A stretch of 64,000 nucleotides of DNA. Source: Pratylenchus scribneri (taxonomy: Eukaryota > Nematoda > Chromadorea > Rhabditida > Pratylenchidae). Each line of letters starts with the position of its first letter. Position 1 is the stretch's first letter. Below the pieces are notes generated by a model that was not told the origin of the DNA, did not search any database, and worked only from the letters and a program-made list of their open reading frames with translations. Positions 13,023 through 37,399 of the stretch are shown in pieces. The DNA is taken from assembly GCA_030063045.1 (NCBI GenBank), contig JAQSEB010000184.1, positions 62,001 through 126,000 of the forward strand, read 5' to 3'. Made by a program: the position numbers and the translations under genes.

Positions 13023-16000
13023 TTCTATTTTGCCCTTTTTTTTGAATTAAATCTGAAATTTTAAAAAATGAATTATTAATTAGCATGGGAGAAAAGTGCC
13101 ACAAAAAAAGAGTGGACAGAAATCCCACGGAAGGAAGGATTAGGAAACATTCTTCCCTGGGAATTTTGGTATAAAAGAGGGAAGCTTGATCATTTAATGT
13201 GGGTAAATTTCCATCAATGCTAATAGAAAAACATATGGATGGAATCCGCTGCCAATGTTGGCGAATTATTCATCAGCATTTTGGCATAATAATGTCCTTG
13301 GCAAAGTAATTGAGGGAATGGCCCGGCCACATTCCCAAGAACTTTTTGGCCAAAATGAATGAACCAAACCAAAGGGAATGAAGTCGGAAATTGGAGAAGT
13401 CTATGCGCCGAGGAATTGGAGCAAAAAGCACACCACAATGAATTAGAATTTTTTGAGCAAAAGGGTTTTCACGCAAAATTGGGGAATATATTTATTTGCA
13501 AGGAATTGTCCCTTTGCACTTTACAAAGGCCACAAAAAGATTGGCACATTTCATTCCCTTAATAATTAATCCTCTGGATTAATCTTCAGGGCATAAATTG
13601 TTCCTAAGACGCAAAATTTCACTCACTGTTCAAATTTCAAAAAAACAAAACTAGGTACAGAATTAGCCAAAGGGAAAACATTCTCCCAAAGCAAACATGG
13701 TCAATGCCAAAGTGCCCTTCCTCTTCTGTTGCTGAATTTTTCCCATGTTTTGCCGATGGCACATTCAACCCACCTTCCTTTCCTTCCCAGTACAAAATGT
13801 TACGAAAAAGTTGACCACGGAAAATGTGGTAGGAAAGGTTATAATTACCCTCAGGATAGGCTTCATTTTCAGCCAAATTTCTGCAGGAATTAACCCGTTA
13901 AGCAGTAACAAAAATAGCAAAAAATTAGTGGGTCCTTGGATTTTTGAGCCTTTATATTTTTGGTCCCCTCATTCATTTTTGGTAATTAAATGTTCAAAAA
14001 AGGAAAGTGAGAAGAAGGGGGTTGAATGATGCAAAGGGCAATTTTGGGTTGAATATTTTTTTGATGCACGCTGAAATAATTAGAATTGGAGGACCATTGA
14101 TCATAATAAACTTAGATGGTTTCTTTCTGAACTATTTAGCTTAATTTCTTTTGGAAGAAGCCCAAAAATCTTTTTTTTATTTTAAAAATTCCTCCATCAG
14201 AGGAAATGGTACCTCCCATTTTGAAGACCAAAAATCTGTTCCTGAATTTTGCATTTGCTTTGCAGCTTTGTAAAATGGACTAGGAGGATGGCCTTTTTGG
14301 GTTAACTAAAATAGGATTGTGGGTCTATGCAATGCCCATCCAAAAGAGAGGTGCAATGTTAACGCATTGTTTTTTGGTGGCCGGAAATTGAATTCACGGG
14401 TTTTGGGCCGCCCAATGAAGTGGGTGAATTAAAGGGAAATGATGGTATTGGTCGGGATGGATTGCAGCCTGAAGCGAAAATATCGGCGGCACAATGGCCT
14501 TGAAACAAAAAAGCAGGGCACCGGGAAGATTAGCCATTCAGATAAGCTTGTTTTTGGCCAATGGATGGATGGGTTTGAGGCATTTTCTCAATTTGACTAA
14601 TTCCTAAGAAAATCCTTTCCTTTATTTTATAGAAGAAATTTTGGAACAAAAATTGGCTTAATGAGATGAATTTTTTGGGAATATCGAATAAATTTTTTGG
14701 AAACAAACAAAACAAATCTAATTGAAGAATTGGCTGTATCTGAAGATTAGAAGTCAAAAAAAGGAAATAAATTTGTGGATTATTTTGAATAGAAAGGAAT
14801 GCTTTAATAAATGAATAATTACTTCTAAATTTTTTAAACGAATTTTAATGGAAAATATAGTAATGAAGAAAGAAGGGGAAAGACTTATTAGTCGGAAAAG
14901 CATTAGGAAAAATCCATTCTAAAAATATGTAAATCTCATTCCCATCAACCCTTTCCCTTTTAGTACAATACAAAATTAAGTGGAAATTTCTGTGTGGCAT
15001 TGAGCCTAAAATTTAGGATGGAATTGGCGCAAAAAATGGCCAACTTTTAAATGTGTATTTTTTGGGCCCGTGCTTGACTGGGCCTTTTTAAAGATGGCGA
15101 TGTCCCTCCTAGAACTTTTTTGGGCGCCGAAAAAATGCGCCAATCCCCTTAAGAAGCACGCAAATTTTTCATAAGTACCCAGAAAAGTTGTCGCGCCTTC
15201 GACGGCCAAAACAATGGAGGACCAATGGATGGAGTAGACCCCGTCTCATTTTGCCATTCTTTTCTGTTTTTTCTCCCTTTATTATATAAATGTACGGCTA
15301 AAAATGATGTACACCAAAGTAGACATTCCCCCATTTTGGCGCCATATTTGGCAACGTCATTTTTGGAGGAGGCAAAACATTTTGTGTATTCTGGGGGAAT
15401 AATGACGCCCTTTTTGTGCCAAATTTGTCCTCCTTTGTGTGAATGAATCACCCCCGCGCAATCACTATTTTTAGCTCCCCTGGGAATGTGCATAAGAAAG
15501 TGGGAAGGAATAGGTAAAATTTGGGCGAGTTCCACATTCTTTTTATGCCTGAAAATGATGATGTATTTCCCGTGGCCCACCCTGGGTAATTCATCTAAAT
15601 TAGCATTCATTTTTTGCAATTAAATCATGTCTTTAAAAATATCTGTAAATTAACTATATATTAGCTATGTGGTTAATAATGCCGTCCCAGAAATTAGCAT
15701 GAATCCAAATTTACAATTGATTCAATTTAGATAATTAGTAAAAACAGATTCATTTTATTCCCTAGGATATGATGGATATTTTTGAGGCCTTTAATACCAT
15801 TGAATTTGGCCAATTGAAAGAAAACAATAGTCAAAAATACTAAAATTAAATCATTTGATATTTACATGCTTTTTGATGAATTTATTCCTTTTTGACGTTA
15901 AACTATTTGTAAATGCCAAGAATATTAGGAAGGCAAAACATTTAAAAAGTTCAATCACCACCTTTTAAACAGGAAAAAGCCCACAACCCCATTAGTACAT

Positions 16001-18161
16001 TTCCGGATTAACTACGATTTTAAAAATGTTTTCCTCTTGAATTTATATCATCTTTCTTAAAATGACATTGAGAGTTTGAGAGAAATGATGGCATCGGAAA
16101 AACAGCCATTACTTTCATTCCATCCACTTCCCCTTTCAATTAATCTAAGAAAGTTTTCACTCCTCATAATCTTCATTTTAGTGCTTGAACTTCATTAGAA
16201 GATTTTGGTCCAATTTTTGAATTATTTTTAGATGGATTTGTGATGAGGAAATTGAGCCTTAGGCGCACAAAAATAAATTCGGGCTCTCAGCCAATATTTG
16301 GATTTGTGGAAAATGATGAGCCCTCCCCCATATCCACCATCATATTATATTTGAATTTTTTGTGCCATTTTTGTGTTTGCCAATTCGGCGAAATGAGGAA
16401 TGGAGCCCAAAATGAGGAAGGAAAAAAAAGAAAATTGGGATTGCCTGGAAATGGTATAGGAAAATGCGGAAAATTTGTTTGGGTTTGGCGAAGATTTTAC
16501 GGGAAATTGGTGTATATTCATTTTCTTGGTGATGTGCCCTTTGGCATCCTAATTAGCCAAAGGAAGGATTGTTGGAATGGAGGCTCAGACTAATTGGGAA
16601 CAAAACGCAAAACCAGCCTCCGGAAACGTCAAAAAATGTGATGAGCCCTATTCGGACAAAAAAAAGTCGACAGGAAATGGGCATCTGAAGGAAGGAAAGA
16701 ATGGGCCTTGGAGGCTCATAATGGCCTCGAAAATGTGCGGGGATTGGATTTGGTGTGGATGATGATGGCCTTGGAGGGGATATACTAATCTTCAGAAAAT
16801 ATGGTAGAGGAAATTAGAGGAGCCAAAAAAGGCAAAAATTGGTGAAAAAAAAAGACTGAATATAATGAATTAAGGTACCACAGAAAAATTGGCCCAAATT
16901 TAGAAGATTGGACCTAACGCTTAATCAAAGATGAAGCTGAAAATGTTAATTTATTTTTTAACTAATATTTTTCGTTGGTCATCAGAATGTGGCTTTAGGT
17001 AATAGCCGCGTGGAATTATTTGGACATGGAGTTAATCATGAATGAATTTTGATTATTTACTTTTAGCGAATTTATGTTTATTTTATTATTCATTTATGGA
17101 GGTTTAAGTAAATATTGAAATACTGCGCGAATTAAGGACCAATTCAGAATTGAAAATTTTTACCATTTTAAATAATGAAATTTTCCAGCCACATGGATGA
17201 AAATGGAAATCATTGTACATCGTACGATGCCCTCTGCTGATGAAATTGGAGAAGTTACGGAAAGAGTGAGGAGGACCATGGCCAATATTGTCCATAGTGA
17301 AACAAAGGAAATTATGGAAGCTCCAAAGGGAGAAGGGGCAGCCCGAGGCAACCAATGCCCCGCATTTCTGCGCATTTGGCCCCGGCATTGGCAAAAAGGA
17401 GAAGATGAAAACGGATCTGAGCAATTTGTGGGGATGGTCAACAATATAGGTGGGCACTCCCAATTTATATGGAGGAGGGAATTTGAAGTGCGCAAATATG
17501 TGGGTGGATTAGGCGAGTTTATTATTAAAAAGTGGGTGGATTGGATGGATGTAGGCGGAAGGAAGGAAACGCAAAGAATGCAGAGAAGACGGTGATGATG
17601 TGCCTTGAGGAAATTTATTCTGGGAATGTTTGGAATTGACACAAATAAATTATAATATAATGGTGGGTCTCAACATTGCCGGTTTCTGATGTGGATCTTC
17701 TCCAACTTTTTTGCTGTTCCATTTTGTACCATTTTTGTGTATTGCCGATGGGGAATTTAATTTGTTTACATTGCAGCAGATTGCGTTGGCGCCTGCTATT
17801 TTTTAAACAATTCTATTTAGTCATAAAGGCAAACAATGCCTTGAGGGGAAATAATGGAATGGCATACCTTTTTTCATAAAAATTACCTTGGGACATATTT
17901 CAGGGTTTTAAACCAAATAAATTGGCCAAATCCAGCAACAAATGGGAAAATATTATTGGTATCTGTCCATTCCAAGGAGAACCACAATTTAATATTTTAT
18001 GCAGTGGATCATTAAAATAAATATTATAAAAAAATTAAAAATCTATTTTTTTTGAAAGTGAATGTTTAAATTAAATTTATTTGATAAATTTTACGAATTT
18101 CTACAATAAATGGTTTTTGGGTACATTTTTGGAAAATATGTTTACAAAATATGTATACATT
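13023..18161. other. 5.1-kb intergenic region, no gene recognised
   Basis: Open frames up to 160 codons occur on both strands (15149-15619 minus; 16240-16593 plus; 17160-17642 minus and 17197-17595 plus, which overlap antisense). None shows a domain or a repeat of conserved motifs, and the overlapping pairs cannot both be real. The minus frame near 17200-17340 contains a hydrophobic stretch (SLWTILAMVLLTLSVTSP) that could be a signal peptide, but I could not attach it to a gene. Confidence 0.5.
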
Positions 18162-19979
<1,818 letters not shown>

Positions 19980-21432
19980 TTTTTAATGTCCCAAAATGTG
20001 GAAAAGAACCCAATTCTTTGCTGAGAACAATTCAAGAACAAACTCCAAATGGAAGGAATATTGGTTGAGAAGGAAATGATCAAATGTGAATGAATGATCG
20101 GTGATTTGCGAATGTGTTTATTTGGCGAGGCCGAAGCGGTTGATCGCGCGACTTTTGGCCCACGTGGTTCCGCTCCGCCCCATTTTGTGTTGATGATGGC
20201 GCCATATTTCCCCCACAGATTGGCTCGTGCAATTTGCACTCCATTGGCCCTATGATCACACTTCCAAGTATTTCCGTCCGCAAATTTCCTTGAAATTCCT
20301 CAACAAATATGACAAATGACCACATTAAGTCTGGTCATATTAAACATTAGAGATGAATTGCGTATATTGATCAAAGGCAGCGAAAAAACTAACAAATACT
20401 TTTTTGATTCTGATAAACAGGCGAAACGAAGAGGGAATGTCATATGTGGTCAAATGCCGGAAGCAAGATTCGATGATTCTGCAACAATTACACTTGAGGA
20501 CACATAAATTTCCCAAATTTGCTGCTGGCTTTAATATCCTCATCATACTCCCATAAAAAATAATTCTCTCCACTTCCACTGTTCGATCAACGAAGCAAAA
20601 TATTTTTATATTTTGGCTCGCTACAAATTGGAGACAAGTTGCGTATTGTCTATTATGTGATCCTCGCAGACAACATCCCCACATTTTCCCAATTCCCTTT
20701 GTAATTTGTGTTTTATATTCCCTTAATGCTGATCACTTTCAATCCATCAAATTTGTTGCGGACATTGGGCCGATTAACGTGAATGATTCTGCTGGGCTGA
20801 CAATTTTGTGTTCTGTTGTGATTAATTTGTTGATTTTGTGGTCTTCGCCGATTGCAGCGAAAAAGATGCACCGATTTTTGGCCGATTGATGAATGGATGA
20901 ATGCGGAATTTTAATTGTTTAAACCAAAAATTTGTTGATGAATTGGCAAAAGAATTATTCGGTACAAAAAGATCACATTTTATTTGTTTGTGAATTTGCA
21001 AAAAACGGGAAATGGATGGAGGCCATTCACATTCACGTGCATTTTTTGCAGAATAAATTAAATTAAGAAAAGTAAAAAAATTAAAATATTCCAACTTTCC
21101 GGAAAACAGGCGTATTCCTTTCAGAAAATAACATATTATTCTTTCCGAAAACTTTACGAAAACTAACAAATATTATTCGATTAAGTAAGCTATTTTTCAT
21201 CTTCAATCTTAATTTCTCTCCTAGAAATATACATTTAACAATTTTATTTTTCGAATTTTATTTCCAGCAGATTGAGCAATTTGATTGAATATATAAAAAT
21301 GAATGTTGGTCATAAATCATCAATATATACATATTGGAAAAGGTGGAAATTTCAGATCACAATAATATTTGGTTCAAAACGATTTTTAGGTACCCGTTTT
21401 CTCCGAATTTATTTAAATGCCAATTAAAAAGA
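19980..21432. other. Intergenic region upstream of TDH
   Basis: Should contain the TDH promoter. Open frames at 20340-20684 (minus) and 20316-20507 (plus) overlap each other and resemble no family I know. Nothing else supported. Confidence 0.5.
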
Positions 21433-23043
21433 TCATTCTTCCATTTTCCCATCCTTTTCTCGATTTTGCTGTTGCCTTCCACTTCCTCCCATATGTTTTG
21501 GCACAAATGTTCCCAATGCCCTTTTCCTTTGCTCAATTTGTTGTTCATTTTGATGGCTGCTGGCGGCCTCAATGCCCTCCATTGAATCGCGCATAAATTG
21601 ACGCAAACTGCATGAGGAAGATGGTCGCCACTGTTCATCATCATTATTCAACAATGGAGTGGGAGGCAATGAAGTGGATCGAAATGCGGGTGATTGCAAT
21701 GAATTTGAAGAACCATCAAAATTGTTGATTGGCGCAATTATTGAAGTGGCATTTATTGCCCCAGGCATTGTTGTCAGCACATAGCTTGGGGGCATTTCTA
21801 AATAATTGGATGGAATTTAGAAGACGATAAATGGAATGAATTTTTTATTCTTTTCAAAACTTTAGCTCATTTAAAATTATGATATTTGGCTTATGGCGCA
21901 AGTATAAAAGCCTCAATTTGATAAATTCTTCGTTTGCTAAATATCCTTTTCTATTTTATTTCTTAATAATCTGCCACCAATTCCAACCTGTTTGCCTGTT
22001 GATTGTCTCCATTCCCTGATTTAAATTTGCAGCAACCACCTCCATTTCCTCATCCATCACAATGCCATTTGGCTGCAATATTTGTTGGGTGTTGGCCACT
22101 GCCTGTTCATAACATGGTGGAGGGGATGTCGCCCCGGAATGGGACAATCGCCGGGGTTGATGGGCATCGATGAGGGAAGGAATGCACAATTGTTGGACAT
22201 CATTACGATTTCGAGATGATGGCAGTGGCCTCTGATGATGGTGATGGACAATTTTGATGGCATCCTCGTATTTGGGGGGCATTGGACCTGAATAAAAAAA
22301 AATGAATTAATTAATAATTATGGTTAATTATTCAAATTGGATAATTTTTCTTTGTACCATTTAATCATTAAAAATGTATCCATTCATATTAATTTTTAAT
22401 TCCCTCATCAGCCTACCAAGCATTTGAACTAGTTGCTGGTGGTCAAGCCAAAAGGCGGCAGCGGATGGGTCCAAAAACCGACCACCTCCGGGGCCAGAAT
22501 CCGTCGCTGGAAAGAACATGTCGGAATGGAGGAGGAATAGAGGTGGTGGGCTGCATGGCTCGCGGCCAGTCCAAGGCGTAATCTCATTTCCATCTAAATA
22601 AAGAAAGTGAATGAAATGACATTTTTGAACCATTTAAAGATAGGATTATATTCCAAAACATTCCAATTTGGCCTATTTTATTGCCTACCATTTGTTTGCA
22701 AATCGCCGACAGCATTTGGAATGCCAGCATTGGATTGTGCCGTGGATTGAGTCAAACCAGGTGGGGAAGAGGGAGAGGGAGATGCCCGAGCGCATGGAGC
22801 CAATTGAAGGTGCAGAAAAAGGCATTGCCGAAATTGTCGAAACAAAAGGCGCAAAAGGAAGAGGAAAAGCAGTGAAACGGCCAAAATTGGCAAAAATGGA
22901 AGCAAAAGTTGGGGAATTGAAGGAGCAAGGGCAGAGAGGGGAGATGGAGGTGAATGTTGGGATTGTTGTTGTTGAGGAATGGATGGAGAATTTGTTGTGG
23001 CGGCTAATTTGGTTATTGGAGGGAATGTGATGAGCGGTGGCAT
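21433..23043 (-). CDS. Single-pass membrane protein with three PPxY motifs
   Basis: I do not recognise an orthologue. Four exons join in phase: 23043-22689, 22593-22417, 22287-21988, 21797-21433, giving about 398 aa. Residues 1-45 are Pro/Ser/Gln-rich; 46-68 form a strongly hydrophobic TM (LLLPFLPILAVSLLFLFLLR) followed by basic residues, so the long C-terminal part is probably cytosolic. That tail is Pro/Gln/Ser-rich and has three PY motifs: PPKY (181-184), PPCY (234-237) and PPSY (280-283). PPxY binds WW domains, typically of NEDD4-family ubiquitin ligases, so an adaptor that recruits such a ligase to membranes is a reasonable inference. The start Met at 23043 directly follows an AAG that could be an acceptor, so an upstream exon is possible. 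In the first exon the alternate strand is also open, but the four-exon phase match supports the minus strand. Confidence 0.7.
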
Positions 23044-26000
23044 CCTTTCAATTGGGGACTTTTGCCAAAATATATTTGCGGAAAAATTGGCTGAAAACGA
23101 AAATGAATGGCAAATGAATTTTGTTTGTAGGATTCATTGTAATTATTTGTTATATTTATAATTTGGTCTCAACATCAATATAAATCTGCTGATTTTTGTG
23201 TAATGCTAAAATGAGGGGAAAGATCGCTAAACTTTTGATCCAATTGAACTTGAAAAACGTGCAATGGCAGATGTTTTGGAAATGAAAAACACATTTATTA
23301 AATGTGAATAAATGAATGGAATTGGAATTGGAATTGGGTCAATTCTCAATTCATTCAAAGAAAATGACAAGTTGGAAATGCCCATGGCAACCATCATCAA
23401 ATATGTAGGAGGCTTGCTGAAGCAAATAAAATCAACAAATTTTTGTCAATAAAATGGAAAATTCCAAGAAATATAAAAATTGAACAAAAAATGGCTTCAA
23501 AGAAAAGTTTGGCGGGAATTGGCCGCATTTTTGTGAAAATATTTAAGTAATGAATTGAGGGAGGAGGGAATGAATGAATTGGATGGAAGGCAAAAGCAGT
23601 TGCCAAGGCAAAAAGTAAAATAAAAATTAAATAATTGGAGAGAAGGTGATTGTAAAGCTGCTAAAGGCAAAAAGGCATAGTGTAGTGCCTAAATTTGTAC
23701 TAGGTTGGCATTGGCACCCAACAATCATGTTCCATAAATTTAATAATAAATAGAAAATTGGCAGTGAGGGATTGAGGCCTTTTGATATTTTGTGCAAAAA
23801 TGGATACTCCAAAAGAGTGGGTTTAATTTGAATATAAAATTATTCATAAATGTTGTCAATATTTATTATTGTGGCATCAAAACATTTTTGGGGTTAGCAT
23901 TTGTCATTATTATTGTGGTATTCAAAACATTTTGGGGATAGCATTTACCCAAAAATGAGTTTTTTGTCAACAAAATGATGCCATTTTGTAGCTATCAAAA
24001 TTAAAACTGTGGTTAAATTTGGATTTGGCTGTGAGATAATTGGTATTGAAATGTTTACCCAGATTTTAAACAAAAAAATGTTCAAAAATCAAATTCCTAT
24101 GAATGAACAATAAATAAAAAGAATGGTTTGGCTATAATAGAATACAATTTTTCAAACATAATTTTCGGGACAAACACAAATAATGTGAGAATTATATTAC
24201 TAAATTGGTACATGAGAAAATGATTCATTGCCTCCTTATTATTAGATGGGCAGTCTGGGTCAAATTTAGGTTCAATTTTAATGTAAATAAAATTGCCTTA
24301 TTAACTTATTATTCAGCTTGATTTAAAATCAAAATGGATTAAATGGTTAGGTTAATTGATTGGCCATGTGCGATTTCTTTGTGAATGTGCAAAAGGCAAA
24401 TTTATGGCCTTAAATATGGGCCACACAAATTGGAGATATGAATTAAGGGCGAAAATGGGCGGAGAAGGGTCCATCCAAATGGATTGAATGAATGGATGGA
24501 CGGGGTGGAGGATGGCATCATCAAATGGACGTCATATTCCCTTTTGGCATCATCATTGGATGGTGCAAAGCCGATTGGGACATATAATAAGGGGCACTCT
24601 AGGGAGTAGAAATAGATTGGACTGGTCTGCTGCGCAAATTGACACCAAAAATAGAAATAAGAGGATGGGGGAATATCATATTACGATTTTATTATGGCCT
24701 CTGAAGAAGAGATTGGAGAAAAAGCCAATGAAAAAATGGACAAATGACCAATGAAAAGAAGATGGCCTGAAAGAATAATCAAATTCCTATTCTGTGCCTA
24801 TCGGCAATATCAGCCTTGGAATTGGAAGGGGTCAATGGAGAATAGTCCTTGGTTTGAGATTTCATACATTATTTACAAATAGGGCACAATTTTGGATATG
24901 TTTATTTGCCACATTAGCATGTGATTTAGGTCTTTTGGATATTTTTGATAAATAAGAAAATATTGGGAAGGAATCATCTTTTTGGCCAGGATGGGCATAA
25001 AGAAAGCCCCTATTTTGGATATTGGATGCCAAATTTATGCACCTTTTTGGCATCCTTTACGTCTTTTATCCGGTATCCGCTCATCAGCACATTTCCAAAT
25101 GTGTTCCAAAATAATTTTAAACATAGCCAAAGGCATCAATCATCGCCTCCCCTTCCCCATTCCAATAATTAAAATGTAAAATTCCTTCAAAAATAGAAGG
25201 TTAAATTTGACCACAAAATGCGCACATTTGTTTATTTTTATTTATTTGGTCAGAAAAGGAATGAAATGGATTTTTTATTATCGCAAATTGCGCAAATTTA
25301 TGCAAATTTTATGCTAATAAATTTTTTGCAAAAAAATAATTATTGCCAATCTATTTTCATTTATTCAATAATAATATTAGAGAATAATATGGCTTTCCAA
25401 CTAAGTAATGTACAAATAAAGAATTAAAGTTCTTTTTAAAAACATGAAATTACTTTTTTGGAGGGCATTTAAAAGACGTCAGAAATGAAGGAAGTAAATT
25501 CTTCATTTTTATATTTAAAAATATCCTTGAATTTTAGATGCTAATTTGGGAAATGGCTAGAAAATGAATGATTTTTGATTTAAGGAAGGAGAAGGAAAAT
25601 TTTGAAAAAATATAAAATTTATAGAACTTAATGGGAAATGAGGCTAATGGAAAATTGCAAAAGTGGAAAAAATGTCATAATCTTTATTGAATGAATTTTT
25701 GAGTACATTTTCCACATTCATCAAAAGTATTAAAAAATAATTTCCTGGCCAAAAAACTTCCTCCTTTTTTGTAATGAATTTTGATTTGAATAGAATTGTG
25801 CAAATTGTTGGGCGCGCAAATTCAATCCACATCATTTCCCCTTCCTTTCTGAAATGGATGAAATATTGGCGCCAATTTAATTGGCACAAATGCCGTTTAT
25901 CTGTCCGGCACATTCACTGGCCATTGGGTGGCAGAATTTGCCACAAAAGGGTGCCAACCAACATCGGCCAAAATGGAGAGTCACGATGCGGGAAAGATAG

Positions 26001-28638
26001 GAAAAAATAAAATTGGTGAGAAGGAGGCGGCAATTAGCCTATGCGCCAAATGTGGCCTTGAATGGAATGGACTCCTCCATTCAATCCCATTTTTGAATTG
26101 AAATAGGAAATAATCGTTGTGAGCAAAGAAGGCATAAAAATTGGAATTCTTCAGCTGAAATTCAAATGCAAAAAAAAGGTTGGAGGATAATTGATGAGGG
26201 AATATTCCTAAATTTAAGCAAACAAATGAATGAAAATTTGAGTAGGCATCAATTAACCACCCACTCTTTTTGTACTTTATTCAAATTAAATTCGAGGAAA
26301 TTTTCATATTTCGTTTAAATTCATTTAAAGCCGGGAAAAATTGAATTGTTTTAAAATGTTAAATGCTGCAAAAAAGAGCGAATTCAATTTTTTGGCTAAT
26401 AAATCATTTATTGAGGTCATTTGGCCATTTCCTGTGTCCTTTCCAATTTTATTCTCTTTTTTTGCTTAAAATGGAATACAAAAGTGCAATGTTTTTTGCA
26501 AGAGAGGAAATAAAATATTTGGAAAATGCCAAAAAACATTTTATATTTTGGGAATGCGCGAGAATTTTCGCATTTTTAATGCTAAATTTATTCTTTTTCT
26601 ATTTCGTGTTTGGGAAATTAATTGAAAAAAGACAAGAAAATACAAAAATTTGGAAGGAAATTCAACCGAAAAAAGTATGGAATTTTATTTACCCATTTCA
26701 TTTTTTTGTGTGTGGCCAAATCAATAACATATTATTGGAATTTAAATATGTAATTAAAATTCGAAGATTGAACTATTTATGGCATTTTTGATGCCAAAAA
26801 GGCGAAGATCATGCGTTAAATTTTCAAAATTATTTATGGCTTTGATGGGTGAGGGGGTGGAGGATTTGGCCCAGAATAGATTGGTGGACGAATAAAACTC
26901 ATTTTAAATGCTTTGGGCCATAAATTTCTGTGGCCTTTTTTTAAATTCAATTAGCTATTGGCTTTTGATCATTTAGATTCACACATCGTGTCAATTTAAT
27001 TATTTAATTTTCACATTTTGGATTCAGTTCCTTTTTTGTTTGGTTGATTTTCGTAGTTTGGCCATAAATTCCAAATGGAAAATATTTGCGGGAAATGGCC
27101 ATTTGAGGGAGGAGTCCAAAAAACCCATTGGACAATGGACACCATTTCTAGTTGAAAGGAAACAATTGAATACAAATTTTCCCATCGGCAATTTATGCCG
27201 GAAATTGTGTCCAAATTTTTTGGATGTAAATGTGCATAAATGAGGAGAAGGAGGAATAAAGGGAATTTAATTGATTTCAAAATGGAAATATTGGAAAAAT
27301 TAACTGGACAATAATTATGAATATTTAGGATTAGGGCTGAAAATGGTAGCAATCAAAAATTGGTGGGGATGACACCAAATATTTTGGCTTTCTCATTTTT
27401 CTTCCTTGAAAGTATATTTCCGCCGAATGCGCAATTAAATCCATTTTTCATTCTTCTAAAATAATTGCACAATTTCCTCCTTTTTAAATTCCATTCATTG
27501 TTTCCATTGCAATAATTGACTTCCAAAAAGGTAAGACTTTTAAAATGGAAAAATATGGAAAATCCTTCACAATTGAGCCACCAAAACAGAGCCAATACTT
27601 TTCCCAGAATTTTTATAAATTTATTTGGCTAATGATAATTAATTAAAAGTCTAAATAGATGATGGAAAATATAAAATCCTAAACCCTTTCACATTTTATT
27701 CCTTAAATTTGGATAACCAATGGTGCCAATGCTCATATTGGTGAAATTTTTCGATAAAAAATTCATAAAATATCCTTTTATGCACATATTATGACTCATT
27801 TTTATCTAGACAAAAAAATTCTTTTTATACTTTAATGTGAATGCGCGTGCCCACTCATCCATGCGGGAATTATGCCATAGGCAAAATTTTTCCACTCAAA
27901 GCAAAATATCCCAAAAGGCTTAAATATTCCACATTCGCCACAAATTCGTGGATGACCCAGTTCCTTGTCCTTTTGCCCACGCCCATTCATTCCATTCATG
28001 CCACCTTCGTAGGATGAGGTAATGCCAATTTGAATGAATGCCGCCGCAGACGACAAAAGTGCGCAATAAATTCATTTTGAGTGGTAAAATTACAATGATG
28101 AGCTCATTGGCCCACCCCCTTCCTTTGATTCATTGTTTTTTCCGAAAAATTTAGATGCTACCATGAGAGGAATTTACGCATGGAAAACATTTTTTCACGT
28201 CAATTTTGGGTTGCCGGCAAAATTGACATTTTCATATCCTTAAGTCTTTTAATGAAATTTTGTAAAAAACAATGGAAAATCATTCGTTTATTGTTGACCA
28301 AAAAACCTTCTCAAGTTTATTATATATTTTTATTATTTATTCATTATGAAAACAAATGGAAAATAAAAATATCAATTTTTGTATAAATGCTTTAATATGT
28401 GAACCCGTATTCGGGAGAGTTTGATTTGTATTTGGAACAAAAACACGAAGCTACCTTTCATTTCGCCGAATAATTTAGCAATTATTAAATTGTATAATTT
28501 AAGATAACTGTGTCAATGCTAATTCAAATAAAACTTAATTGTAGATTATAATTGCTAGAATGAATTCGGCGAAATAAAACATAGCTTTTTGCACTATTTT
28601 TGAACTTAATCATTTGGGAATTCTTTCTTATTTCCAAT
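23044..28638. other. 5.6-kb AT-rich intergenic region, no gene recognised
   Basis: Located between the scd-2 3' end and the PPxY membrane-protein gene. The longest frame (26363-26791 plus, 142 codons) is Phe/Lys/Asn-rich, as expected of chance frames in AT-rich DNA. A minus frame at 28056-27832 gives a short Gly/Cys/His-rich peptide but lacks an ATG or an acceptor. No RNA gene seen. Confidence 0.5.

Positions 28639-37399
<8,761 letters not shown>

Noticed and set aside
17160..17642. Antisense pair of 130-160-codon frames
   Set aside because: Mutually overlapping on both strands; neither shows a recognisable domain and the possible signal-like stretch has no linked exon.
26363..26791. 142-codon plus-strand frame
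   Set aside because: Composition (Phe, Lys, Asn, Ile) is that of chance reading through AT-rich DNA; no flanking exons.
27832..28080. Small Cys/His-rich peptide frame that could be a secreted effector or peptide
   Set aside because: No ATG in frame (TGA directly upstream) and no AG acceptor before it; a different frame with ATG ends quickly.
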